DNA of 64,000 bases from Microvelia longipes (taxonomy: Eukaryota; Arthropoda; Insecta; Hemiptera; Veliidae): contig JACMZG010000008.1 in assembly GCA_018340805.1 (NCBI GenBank), forward strand, positions 79,552,042 to 79,616,041, given 5' to 3'. Position numbers and translations under genes: made by a program. Position 1 is the stretch's first letter; every line of letters begins with the position of its first letter. The notes under the pieces were generated by a model. That model searched no databases, had not been told where the DNA came from, and was given only the letters and a program-made list of their open reading frames with translations. This document shows positions 54,285 to 64,000 of this stretch, piece by piece.

Positions 54285-54590
54285 ATAGAGATATAATTAC
54301 TAGAGGGGCCCTATAGGTTAAATTTTGAATTATCGGAAAAGTAATCTGACAACCTTTGCTAAAAATATAATCAAATAATCAGTATAAAATTAATGTTAAA
54401 AATTCAAATCAAAACAAAACCAGTGTGCGGGAAGCCAAAATCAATTGATTCATTATTAGCTTAACTTACTCTTGAAGGAGGTTTCATTGTGGTTACACAG
54501 ACCCCTGAGAGCCCCAAAATCTTGTTTCAGGTCTCCCAATGTATTGAGATAGGCTATGCTTCCTCTAGTATATACGTCTAAGCCTTTAGA
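54285..54590. repeat. MITE family D, copy 4
   Basis: ATAGAGATATAATTACTAGA GGGGCCCTATAGG, AGTAATCTGACAACCTTTGC, GCGGGAAGCCAAAATCAATT, CCCTGAGAGCCCC and GATAGGCTATGCTTCCTCTA GTATATACGTCTA. Same orientation as the 47.33 kb copy. Confidence 0.75.
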
Positions 54591-55140
54591 GACTATCGTA
54601 TATAACAGATAACCTTCTCGTTAAACTTTTATTTCATTTAAATATTACCGTTTTTCATCAAATAACTTTTGGAATATTATTTTTTTAATCTAAGTTTATT
54701 ATTATGCAAAGAAATCACAATTTAATTAAATATATTTTTTGTTTTAAACTTCCTTATAACCAAAAGTGAACCTTCATCATAAAAGACCCAATGTTTTGCT
54801 GGGATTAGTTATCACGTAATCTCACTCGATCAACTAAACAAATATGGTGCAAGAACCTTATGGTATTAAATGCGTATGGAATACAATTGCCTGTTAAATA
54901 CCCTGTGTGTATGTAGTAAAGTGTTTCTACAAGTTTCTCTATACGTGAGATGGTTTAGCGTTTAGCATAAAGTGTGCTTTAGGTCACCTGGGCTCTCCTC
55001 CAAAGACTTATATAAACAGGAAAATGCATATTATACGTTTCAAATGTAAAAAAGTGTTTTTAACACCTTCCTCTACACTCAGAGATACTGGTAACAGTAC
55101 TGCGTCCTTCTTATCACCTGGTTATAAGTATGTTTAGCCA
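54591..55140. other. No gene or repeat recognised
   Basis: AT-rich with one less AT-rich patch (GGTCACCTGGGCTCTCCTCC near 54983) that may be unrecognised repeat text. Confidence 0.35.
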
Positions 55141-55144
55141 AATT

Positions 55145-55411
55145 TTAGTTCTTTGGTATACATTTAATACAATCGCCTCTCAATGTACATAAACCTACAC
55201 AGAACTTGTGAGTGGTATACAATACGTTAACAACCTTTAAATCTTTATCTACAACATGTAACTTGTTTACTTCTTTGTCTTTACATTGAACAGTCGTCCA
55301 ACCATTAGAACTGTACAAAAAGTCATGAAATTTTACCAAAAACCACTTGCGTGGTATAAAAACTCCCCGCCATGTCATGTCAGTTCTGGTGGGAGACAGT
55401 ACATGTTTCAA
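55145..55411 (-). other. 88-codon Cys-containing open frame, not recognised
   Basis: Reads MKHVLSPTRTDMTWRGVFIP ... and ends in CVGLCTLRGDCIKCIPKN, with regularly spaced cysteines. Composition is protein-like. Part of it (55325-55400) recurs inverted at 55.53-55.62 kb, so it belongs to a foldback or repeat; it could be the remains of an element's protein. Confidence 0.25.
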
Positions 55412-55625
55412 AGCAAAGTTGTTACATTGGCAATACTAAAGGACCTCATTTAAATTTAGAGGCAATCATCAGCTTCTTCTCCTTCTTAGCTTCTTCACTT
55501 TGTAACATGATTATCCGTCTCCAAACAGAACTGACATGACTTGGCAGAACAGAAAAGTTTTTTGGACTAAATACTTGGCCTGGAGTTTTTATACCACGGA
55601 AGTGGTTTGTGGTAAGATCAATTAT
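55320..55625. repeat. Foldback sharing TTTTTATACCACG arms
   Basis: ACCAAAAACCACTTGCGTGG TATAAAAACTCC against GGAGTTTTTATACCACGGAA GTGGTTTGTGGTAA, plus CAGTTCTG...CAGAACTGACATGAC on the inner side. Confidence 0.65.
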
Positions 55626-55829
55626 AGGCTGCTGCGAATAATAGTAGTTTCAATTCCTTTACTTAAATATATATCTCCAAATGTTTCCTTTCTACATCAG
55701 ATTCGTTACATTCATCCTCACTACTTTAAATTCACTTCGCCCGTCCTCAGAATATACAAATTGGCAAATTTATACTGCAGCACTTCTGCAGACTCGCTAC
55801 ACTTGTCCTCAGACAGTAAATACATAAGT

Positions 55830-55882
55830 TTTATTCCCTGTGGTCACCTATCCAGATACTGATCTCGTTCAATGCTGCTTAA
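55830..55882 (-). ncRNA. 5S rRNA-like block, copy k
   Basis: Minus strand: TTAAGCAGCATTGAACGAGA TCAGTATCTGGATAGGTGAC CACAGGGAATA, aligning through the 5S A box, intermediate element and C box. Confidence 0.75.
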
Positions 55883-55917
55883 CTTTTATGATTGAACAAA
55901 AACCGAAAGTTATGATT

Positions 55918-56447
55918 TTTGACACAATATAATTGTGCGAGAGACACCTAGGAAATGTAACAAGCAAAATGAAATGCTACATCTGGGAACTGTTCCATCA
56001 TTCGACATTCGTCATCATTGATGGCTCGACATAATGTCATGTCCCACTCTGTTTCATTACGTCTAACTCATCAGGGCGCCGACAGAGCCTGAACTCACTC
56101 TGACCTTCAATTAATACCGAAGAATATAATGTGAAATATTTACCAGAGACAAGCGGTGCTCTCTTACCGCCATCATGCATGGCAAGTAAACATATATCAT
56201 TTGAAACTACCGAGTTTTGCAAAACATGAATAGTTGACACAATATAATTGTGCGAGAGAGACCTAGGAAACTGAGTGGGACATGACATTATGTTGAGCCA
56301 TCAATGATGACGAATGTCGAATGATGAAACAGTTCCCCGATGTAGCATTGCATTTTGCTTGTTATATTTCCTAGGTGTCTCTCGCACAATTATATTGTGT
56401 CAACCATTCATGTTTTGCAAAACTTGGTAGTATTAAATGATATATGT
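55918..56447. mobile_element. Family C foldback inserted in the 5S-like repeat
   Basis: Arms of about 135 bases (55920-56058; 56269-56402) begin GACACAATATAATTGTGCGA GAGA. Inside is a second partial end, TATCATTTGAAACTACCGAG TTTTGCAAAACATGAATAG, and outside the right arm is AACCATTCATGTTTTGCAAA ACTTGGTAGTATTAAATGAT. The arms carry the family C coding-like segment with a TAG. Confidence 0.75.
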
Positions 56448-56905
56448 TATTGTTTTTGTTTGTTACATTAGAGAAATTTCTTTTACCGAATTTGAACTGA
56501 ATCGGATTATGTTTAGAATTTTTACGATTTTGTTAAAAAACGTATACAAGTCATTTGATCAAAATTGAGCTAAAGCTGATAATGAGATGCAATGTGGCAC
56601 ATATGTTAGTCTTATATAGGATTACATCCAAATCTCAAACTGATCGGCAAATTTTTTCCACGTTTAATGAACATTCGGGATAGCACAACTAGACACAAAG
56701 ATTGGTTTTGGTACGAAGTTTCAACTCTCTAGCATAAATACACTTGAAGATACGATATAACAGACACACACACTCATACATATTTGTGAAAACCACTCAG
56801 GAGGTCTTAAAAACACTTAAAAGGAATAATTCAGGTGAAATTTCAGTTTCTGATTTTTTTGAAAATACAATACATTTCCTACGGTATAAATGAGGAAAAG
56901 TAAAA

Positions 56906-57435
56906 AGACTCAATAATGTCCAGTTTTTTACATCTAGGATATTCTGGTTAAAAGTAACACCATTTGGAGACTTATTCTACAATTGATTTCAACTATGTTG
57001 TTTTGATATATTTAGCTTCAACAGTATTTGTACAAAGTCATATGCAGGGAGGATGGACAGGTTGAAACAATGATACTCTTCCCAATGCTTCCTGCCACCT
57101 ACCTCCACGTGACACCCTTTTCTTGATTTTCTCTTTAACATTTATTCAATAGATTGAGTCAAAGTAACCCTTCAGCATTAACCAATGACTTGTTGAATTT
57201 TAATATTAATTTTATAGTGTGAAAATGTTTATTTGTCACTGTTAGTGCTTAAATTGGTTGAAAAACCTTCACTCGAGAGACTACTATTTTAGTAAGTGAG
57301 TACTCCATTGCCTTTTATACTTTGTTTAATGTATAAAATATGTATCCTCATACGTATCTATATAGACATAAAACATGACTTCAACTTAAGTCTTGAGTCC
57401 GTGGTTCAAAGCCTTGCATTATGTGTCAACCGTCT
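56906..57435. other. No gene or repeat recognised
   Basis: Includes GGGAGGATGGACAGG and TGCCACCTACCTCCACGTGA near 57.04-57.11 kb. No open frame of note. Confidence 0.35.
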
Positions 57436-57439
57436 GCAT

Positions 57440-57880
57440 TCCTTTTCACTTTTCCTCATTTATACTGTATATATAGGAAAGGTATCGTGTTTGCAAAAAA
57501 ATACGAAATTGGGAATTAAGAAATCACCGGAATTATCCGTTTCGTGTGTTTTAAGACCTCTTGAGTAGTTTTCACAAAGTTGTATGTTTGTGTGTTTTTA
57601 TCATGGTAGCTCCCAGTGTATTTATGCTGGAGAGTAAAAACTTGGTACAAAAATCAATCTATAGGTAAGTGCCTGGATGGGTGATCGCTGGGAATAAAAC
57701 GGATGTATTTACTATCTGAGACGTGTGAAGTGAGTCCCGAAGGTGTGTTGCTGTATAAATTTAACGACTTGAATATTCTGAGAACGAGCGAAACGAGTAC
57801 ATTGTAGAGAGAATGAGCTTAGCAAATCCAATGTGATGAGGAAAAGTTCCGAGGTACCCCATACCCAATTTTGAGCTTTC
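57440..57880 (+). repeat. 5S-like dispersed family, copy l with internal deletion
   Basis: ACTTTTCCTCATTTATACTG, AAGACCTCTTGAGTAGTTTT, GGTAGCTCCCAGTGTATTTA, then a jump directly to the C-box half of the 5S-like block (TAAGTGCCTGGATGGGTGAT CGCTGGGAATAAAAC, 57664-57700). Then TACTATCTGAGACGTGTGAA, GAACGAGCGAAACGAGTACA and TTCCGAGGTACCCCATACCC. About 350 bases of the full form are missing. Confidence 0.8.
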
Positions 57881-57934
57881 TCCATATCCTTAGTGGCTTT
57901 TGATCAGCTTATCGTTAGCTAATCATTGTGTATT

Positions 57935-57936
57935 GT

Positions 57937-58002
<66 letters not shown>

Positions 58003-58003
58003 C
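57935..58003. repeat. (TA)n microsatellite
   Basis: TA over about 65 bases at the left edge of the 58.0 kb foldback. Confidence 0.94.
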
Positions 58004-58106
58004 TGTTTTTTCGACATTTTAATTAACTTACAACAGACATCGAATCTGGACCGGGACATTCGATAAGGTTGATAAAAAATATCGTGTTTACAAGATATGG
58101 TCAAAA

Positions 58107-58145
<39 letters not shown>

Positions 58146-58255
58146 ACCATATCTTGTAAACACGATATTTTTTATCAATCTTATCGAATGTCCCCGGTCC
58201 AGAGTCGATGTGTCTGTTGTAAGTTAATTAAAATGTCGAAAAAACAGAATAACAA
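57999..58255. repeat. Near-perfect foldback with a TA-repeat loop
   Basis: Arms of about 108 bases (TTCTGTTTTTTCGACATTTT AATTAACTTACAACAGACA ... AAGATATGGTCAA and its complement) surround (TA)n at 58108-58143. The arms differ at only a few positions. Confidence 0.88.
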
Positions 58256-58259
58256 AAGA

Positions 58260-59620
58260 TCGTTTGAAGGCAAATAAATAAATAAATGCGGCGTTGTTTC
58301 TGTTCATCTGGAGTAAGTAAAAACACATAGAACTCGACCAAAAAACACATCGAAAATATAACAAACCATTGTTTAATTGTGAGAGTTAGAAATATAGTAC
58401 TGAAGGAGAATTTATTTATTTACATACTTAATGTTACTTTATTACAAAGTTTCGCAATTGTCCAAATTTTACAAAGAAATTAAAAAAAAGAAAAACAAAT
58501 TGATTGTAAATTATTTTATCTGCTCGCGGCAGGAAAATGAAGCATTACTAAACTAATTTTAGGCTAGGAAGTAGCATTTCCCATATCGGCTGGTAATTAG
58601 TCATGAATGACTGCACTTTACCTGGCTAGGCAGGAAAGTAGCATTTCCCAGCCACCCCTGCCTATGCTGGTGAAGAAAGTTAATATAGATAATATTTGTA
58701 AACATGATTAGTTAATAATAAAAAGCCTATTGAATGTATTTAATAATTTATAGAATGAATAATTACATTATTTAACTAATTAAAATTAAAATAAAACAGT
58801 TTTATAATGTAAATCTTTAATTAGAAATAAATTTTATTGATTATTTTAAAGGCAACACTTTTTGTCTTGGGTTTATTATCTCATCTTTTTTTTGTCAGTC
58901 ATCTACTACTTTTTATCATACGAACCCGTATTTAATACAGTTTAAAAGTTAGTTTATTCTATAGCGGTTGCTATTAGCGTTTTGTGATGATATCGTCAAG
59001 ATATAGACGACCCTTTTTACGAACATACCCCGTCGGATGTTTTTGGAAATAGTACAATGCCAACAGAGAGCCTACTACCCGGCAAATCAGGAAGTAGGTT
59101 ATCTCAAAGCATATAAAGGTTCAAAAGAATGGGGCTTCAGAGAAAAAAGTTAAGAAATGTAGTGAACGTTGTGTTAGCCGTATTAAAAGAACTGTCAACA
59201 CAAAATCGGGCGCTACTCTGTTGTCAACTTTCTCTCGATGAATAAGATCTGTATTATCAGTCCAAAGAAAATGTAAATATAAAACATTATACAAACGTAA
59301 GTTTTTCAAGAATGCTAGTTTTGATTTATCTGCGAACAATATTAACTGTTCGCAAGATAAATATTTGTGTGGAACGAGGCAGGAAAGGAACATTACTGCT
59401 CGTAATATTTGCCTTCCTCAGCTTTTGCTTCGTCAGTCAAATTATATATTACCTGCCTCGGCTTTGCCTCGTCAGTCAAAATGAAAATTATCTTCCTCGG
59501 CTTCGCCCCTGCAGGTAATTTAGATATCACACCCTCGCCTTCGGCTCGGGGGCTAACTTCGATACTAGTCAGTAATTATCCATTTTCCTGCCTAGTTACA
59601 CAAATAACTAATACACACTG
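58260..59620. other. Repeat-like stretch with GCCTCGGCTTTGCCTCGTC motifs, no gene
   Basis: CTAGGAAGTAGCATTTCCCA and GGAAAGTAGCATTTCCCAGC repeat at 58.565 and 58.63 kb. Four variants of TTCCTCGGCTTCGCCTCGTC occur at 59413-59560 (CTCAGCTTTTGCTTCGTCAG, CTCGGCTTTGCCTCGTCAGT, CTCGGCTTCGCCCCTGCAGG, CTCGCCTTCGGCTCGG). Confidence 0.5.
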
Positions 59621-59679
59621 CAAAACTTGAATAATAAACTTATTAGAAAATAAAAAAACAAAACCATAACATTACATGA

Positions 59680-59850
59680 GAAACACTCAGGGCATTTAAT
59701 AAACTCGTTAACACTATAGTAAGCTCTCTCAAGCAACAATCTTTTAATGCTTTTTTATAAGTTTTGGGTGGAAGTCCAACTTTTGAAACGGGTAATTTAT
59801 TAAAGCACCTTATTCCATTAATATTTGGGGGACTGATGTGGTTTGTTGAG
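59680..59850 (-). pseudogene. LINE C-terminal fragment
   Basis: Minus strand: NINGIRCFNKLPVSKVGLPP KTYKKALKDCCL. The G-I-[KR]-x-[FY]-NKLP ... K-x-FK-x2-LK pattern is the usual end of CR1/Jockey-type polymerases. Only about 50 residues are seen; a TTTATTATT-rich stretch follows at the 3' side. Confidence 0.6.
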
Positions 59851-60019
59851 CCTACAAGTGGGAATATTGATGTTAGCAATAGCAATATATCTAGTGCCAT
59901 AGATATATTGCACTAGATATAATTAACATGAGCTTTCGTTTCATTTTGGCTTCCTTTGCAATCCTCGTCTTTGCCTGGGTTGCCCAAAGCGTTCTTAACT
60001 TTTTATCAAGCCTCGGGAG

Positions 60020-60880
60020 CTAACTAATTTGAACTTTTCAGCCTCGGGTTTTATATAGTTTTCTCTTAGAGAAAATTTGGTCTCGAGTGGGAAAACTTTT
60101 TTCCTTCCCTTGTTAATATTTTGTTCGGGGGCTACATTCCCTTTTCCTGTATTAAATCGATTTCGCCTCTAATTTTGCCAATGTAAACGGATCTGATAAT
60201 CACTGTTAACTATAAACGGATATATTTAGTTCCCTCGAGGAAGTAGGCTGTTAGTCATAATCATATGAATAAACCTGAGAGCTATATATAAACACGTACT
60301 CGAAACGTATTGAGGTGGTGGGGAATGATAGTATCCTTGTCCTTCAGTCCGTGAGTCAGTCGTTTCCTTTGTCTTCAGTTTCTTACTTAACTCGGCTTTG
60401 TGACTTTTTCCTCCGGATTCACGCATTAAGCACGTCCCTAAATCCGTTATTTAATAGCTACTTACTTTACCTTTTAAATAAAATTAAAACTGTGCTAATT
60501 ATAAGTTCTTTCTTAGAGTGTAAGCTTTTAAGTAAAACAGTAAATCAAGTTTATATAGCGTTAAAAGTTAGTTGTTTATATTTATTATCTTAGTTCCCAT
60601 GCTCTATTAATATTGTATATTTTGCAAAAGTGTTATAGGTATACCACCCTTTAATTTGAACCTGATAAAATAAATTTTTCTTGTGCTTAAATTTACCTGA
60701 GCAGATCTTAAATGCAAAATGTGATGTGTTCAAATATTTAGTGCGAGTGTTTGTTGCGTGGATATACACTGGATTATGCTGACGTTTATTAATACTGTCG
60801 GGGTGATTTATTTGAACATTAATTTCTACTGCCTCTGGTACGCTCACTTTATTTTTTACTTTTCACAGAAAACAGCTATT
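60020..60880. other. No gene recognised
   Basis: Less AT-rich at 60300-60440 (GTCCGTGAGTCAGTCGTTTC, CGGATTCACGCATTAAGCAC), with a few open frames but no motif. It could be an unrecognised element end or noncoding exon. Confidence 0.35.
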
Positions 60881-60884
60881 TCAC

Positions 60885-61020
60885 TTGTTTTTACTTTTTC
60901 TCATTTATACCCTCGGCGTATAGGAAAAGTATTGTGTTAGTAAAAAAATCCGAAACCGGGATGTTACCGGAATCTCAGGTGTTTTTAAGGCCTCCTAAGT
61001 TATATTCTAAGTTATTTCTG
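60885..61020 (+). repeat. Partial copy of the 5S-like family (end block)
   Basis: TTTACTTTTTCTCATTTATA CCCTCGGCGTATAGGAAAAG TATTGTG, then CCGAAACCGGGATGTTACCG and AGGTGTTTTTAAGGCCTCCT; truncated there. Confidence 0.7.
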
Positions 61021-62000
61021 CTCTGCTTTAAATACATTTTTCCTAAAATACAAAAGCTAAACCTTCTCCGATACATTTGATGGTGTAGCTTCTATAGGTA
61101 TTTACAGTTTAACAATAGATTTCAGGTAGATTCAATTTATTTGTAGTGAAGCAGCTATATAGCTACAAAAAATACAACAAAAGCTACTGAAGGGATATAA
61201 ATATAAGTGGTGAAAAAACTGTTTCAATTACTTTACCCAGGCTTGTGATAAAAGTTTCAGTTCCTCCGAGAGTAATCGATAAACCGTATTGTTGTTATAT
61301 TATTGCAATTTTTTCCGATATATTTAATAAAAAGGAAAAATAAAACCGATTCTTTTGTGTCATGTTGTGTAAACAGGATTAAAATTGATTAAAATATGTA
61401 AGCTTTTGAGGCGGAGAAGATTCGAAGCTTGGAATTTGTTGAAACGTTTATAAGAAACTGTAGCTCGGCGTAATATAATCAATTTTTCAAAAATAATTTT
61501 TAGGATTTGGGCACAAACGAGGAAAGAAAAACCGTCGATTACAGGATTAAAACTATATTTCGCTCTCTTCTCGGAGCATGATCACGTCTGTACTAAATAT
61601 TAAATAATCAATATTTGATTATTTCAACGTATGATTATAATTAATGAGTGCTGAATTAAGATTAATTCAGCAAACAAAAATTAACAAAAAAATTTTTTTT
61701 TTTGTTAACTTTATTTATGTATTAATAAATACATTAAATACATTTATTGTCTACAATAAATGAATTTGACATAGTGCTCATACTGGTTAAAGTGACTTTG
61801 CAGCCTTGATAGGAGGAATCACCCAGTGGTGATACTCCTTGGCGTGGTAAGGAAAATGTTAGTATTTTACAAATAATTTAGAAATTTGGCTTGAACTAAA
61901 TTAGTTGAATTTTGAATAGTTAAATTTTCTGAAATGTTTTGCGTTTTTACATTAAAATTAAAATTAATATTAATATAATTAAATTAATTAGTATAATATT
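61021..62000. other. AT-rich, no gene
   Basis: A weak palindrome, GGAGGAATCACCCAGTGGTG ATACTCCTT, at 61811-61839. Otherwise featureless. Confidence 0.35.
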
Positions 62001-62004
62001 AATA

Positions 62005-62190
62005 TTATAACACAAGGTCACGCAGCCACTGCCGTCGAAGGCGTCGTGGAGGATTGGAAGGAATGGTTCTGGAATGTAGGGTTTGGACAAGAGGATTAGG
62101 ATGGGAATCTAATTTGGAATGAAAGGAATTGTATCGAGAGGAAACAATGTCTTTGACGAACGGAATTATCAGGTCCGTCGAAAACAAAAA
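62005..62190 (-). pseudogene. Jockey-clade LINE C-terminal fragment
   Basis: Minus strand: SRYNSFHSKLDSHPNPLVQT, then PRRLRRQWLRDLVL-stop. The HPNPLV ... RRLRR-x-W-x-DL tail is characteristic of Jockey-type polymerases, whose proteins end this way. About 50 codons remain, with a frame open to the natural stop at 62005. Confidence 0.65.
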
Positions 62191-62254
62191 ACTAACTGCA
62201 ATATTAAAAATTAACATAACAACAATTAGTTATTGTTGATTATTGATAAGCAAG

Positions 62255-62330
62255 GAAGTGCGCATTTCAAAAAAATTCGCACAGCTTGCGGACCTCATTG
62301 ACAGAATTTTTTTAACCAAGGTGTCAATTC
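62255..62330. repeat. Foldback family E end fragment
   Basis: AAATTCGCACAGCTTGCGGA CCTCATTGACAGAATTTTTT compares with the right end of the 39.39 kb copy (AATTCGCCCGGCTTGCGGAT). Confidence 0.5.
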
Positions 62331-62834
62331 AGGTGTTTCAAACTTTAATGAGTACACGGTTGGTTCTGGGGTAAACATTGCAACTTAAAGGCGAACTTTA
62401 ATAGCTACTACAGTACCTTATTTATGAAAGGTTGTCATATACAGCCTAGTTCAGGCTGATATCAAACAAATCTGGTTCAACTTTTTGATTTGATAAAATT
62501 TGAGTTTTGTTAAGTGGAACTGGTATAAAAAGAATAAAAAATAAAAGAGCAGTTTCACCTAAAAAAACTCATTATTCTTAATACTGTGGTCCCTAATTAT
62601 TTATTATCTATACTTTTATTATTTAATTTTATGTTATCATGTTAACATAATCTATCATTTTAATTTTTCTGTTGACATAATTATAATTTTAATTGTATGT
62701 TATCATGGACGTTTCCTTAGCTTTTGTTGAGCTCCTCTACAAAACTACCTGCCTGGATAGAACTTGGGTATGGATAAGAGAAGTACAATCTCTAAATGTC
62801 GTCTACATTAGAGCACAGCCAATCCTTTAAAATG

Positions 62835-63060
62835 TATATCATTTGATACTACCTAGTTTTTCTAAACAATAGTTGACGCAATATAATTGTGCGAGAGACA
62901 CCTAGGAAATGTAGCTAGCAAAATGCGATGCTACATCTGGGAACTGTTCCATAATTCGACATTCGTCATCATTGATGGCTCGACATAATGTCATGTCCCA
63001 CTCTGTTTCGTTACGTCTAACTCATCAGGGCGCCGACAGCGCCTGAACTCACCTTTAAAA
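62835..63060. repeat. Family C fragment
   Basis: TATATCATTTGATACTACCT AGTTTTTC, GACGCAATATAATTGTGCGA GAGACACCTAGG, then CGACATTCGTCATCATTGAT GGCTCGACATAATGTCATG and TCATCAGGGCGCCGACAGCG CCTGAACTCAC, as at 55.92-56.10 kb. Confidence 0.75.
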
Positions 63061-63179
63061 TATTTCGACATATCTCCAGTGGTTCGAGGACCTTACTTTG
63101 CGTAACCCTGGTCTATATCTATCAAAAGGATCTATTATTAATATAAACTAATGATTTATTGTTATGGTTTGTTTTAGGT

Positions 63180-63890
63180 AAGCTAACCCTGATATCATTT
63201 TATTAGGTGTTTAAGCCGTAAGTTAACTTATATTTTTTTTTTATTTTTTCTCAGTAATTTTAATAGATGTGTTTGTCCGTTAGCATTGTAGTTCTCAGTA
63301 AGTTTAAATTAAATATTTGAAACTTGGTACGAAAATGAATCTTTAGGCCTAGTTGTGCTTTCAAGGACCTATTTTGTCTAAGAGGTCCTTAAAATATTTA
63401 TAACAATTTACCAAACATTTATAAAATTTTGAAAAATGAGTCGATCGATTTGAAATTTAACACGCATGTAGTCCTTCATTGACCTAACAAATGTACTAAG
63501 TTTTATCGTATTATTAGCGTTAGTTCAATTTTTTATCAAAGACATTTTTACATTTTTAAAAAATATTTTAAAACCGAAAAATAATTTGATTGAGTTTAAA
63601 TTTAGTACATATGTATACACGTTTATGTTATACATAAGTATACTAAGTTTTATTTTAGTTAGGCTTGTATATTTCCGGTTTTAGTTGGATCACTAATGAT
63701 AAGCATCATCGAGCTTACAACAGCTTCAAGCATACTGTTTGAATACGAGTGCTTCCGAAGACTGCAATATAATTAGACGATTTACTTATTCTGAGGTCGA
63801 CCGGAGCAAGTCCGATGTAGTGAGGATGAGCTTAACAAATACGATTAAGTGAGCAAAAGTGCCCCACAACCGATTTTCTCTTTATTTTGT
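63180..63890 (+). repeat. 5S-like dispersed family, old near-complete copy n
   Basis: GTAGTTCTCAGTAAGTTTAA, TTGAAACTTGGTACGAAAAT GAATCTTTAGGCCTAGTTGT GCTT, TTAGCGTTAGTTCAATTTTT, GTTGGATCACTAATGATAAG CATCATCGAGCTTACAACAG (a decayed 5S-like start, 63685-63725), GAGGTCGACCGGAGCAAGTC CGATG and GTGAGGATGAGCTTAACAAA. The C-box part is missing. Confidence 0.65.
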
Positions 63891-64000
63891 TTGATAGATT
63901 TGCTAAATTTTGAGTTATTAGGTTTAGAGGGGAATGCTATGACGTCATTCGCTTCCCCCTGATATGACGTCATCTGTTAATAATCAGACACGTGTTTATT

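Larger units (their letters stand above)
55655..56905 (-). repeat. 5S-like dispersed family, copy k, interrupted by family C foldback
   Basis: The first part, 55655-55917, has CATCAGATTCGTTACATTCA, TTCACTTCGCCCGTCCTCAG, a 5S-like block at 55830-55882 and CTTAACTTTTATGATTGAAC. The second part, 56448-56905, resumes with GTTTGTTACATTAGAG, AAAAACGTATACAAGTCATT, CTGATAATGAGATGCAAT, GGGATAGCACAACTAGACAC, CTCAGGAGGTCTTAAAAACA and GAGGAAAAGTAAAA. The intervening 530 bases are another element. Confidence 0.8.

Noticed and set aside
60226..60593. Overlapping frames on both strands in the less AT-rich 60.3 kb patch
   Set aside because: No motif, splice site pair or repeat relation supports a gene; left as unassigned.

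Overview
The window is AT-rich, intron-rich animal DNA, almost certainly from an insect. The evidence is two recognisable gene pieces plus non-LTR retrotransposons, Harbinger-type and foldback DNA elements, and many (TA)n microsatellites. The two genes are a pair of exons whose protein matches insect dunce (cAMP-specific phosphodiesterase, PDE4 class) better than vertebrate PDE4, and a complete one-exon LRRC57. The order within insects cannot be fixed from sequence alone. One 100-N assembly gap lies at 9666-9765.

Layout. 1-4810: minus-strand LOA/Jockey-like LINE with zinc-knuckle gag, AP-like endonuclease and reverse transcriptase, running off the left edge and broken by frameshifts. 5503-5601 and 8068-8232: two in-phase plus-strand dunce exons carrying the start of the catalytic domain. 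Their intron holds three foldback/TIR elements. The next catalytic exon was not found anywhere downstream, so it lies beyond the window or past a mis-join at the gap. 9.3-9.9 kb: LINE 3' end, the gap and a foldback arm. 11-17.2 kb: G/T-rich degenerate minisatellites. 19.3-20.5 kb: Harbinger relic with a TAA target duplication. 20.6-51 kb: nested repeats with no confident gene. 52.38-53.10 kb: LRRC57 (minus). 53.10-53.72 kb: likely divergent promoter and first exon(s) of an unidentified plus-strand gene. 53.7-64 kb: intron-like or intergenic DNA with LINE remnants and more repeats.

The most unusual element is a dispersed family, about 0.9 kb when complete, with at least a dozen full or partial copies. 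Inside it is a stretch matching the 3' half of 5S rRNA, including the segment that forms the RNA polymerase III type 1 internal promoter in 5S genes. It also carries three spaced variants of a GACGAGCGAAGCGAGTCC-like motif. Copies are in both orientations and some are split by other elements. A second family (about 1.3 kb; copies near 21.1, 35.1 and 42.8 kb, fragments near 32.8 and 36.6 kb) carries TA tracts at fixed internal places and so seeds microsatellites.

The genes show no operon-like cooperation. LRRC57 and the unidentified plus-strand gene probably share a bidirectional promoter. All repeat boundaries were read by eye and are approximate.
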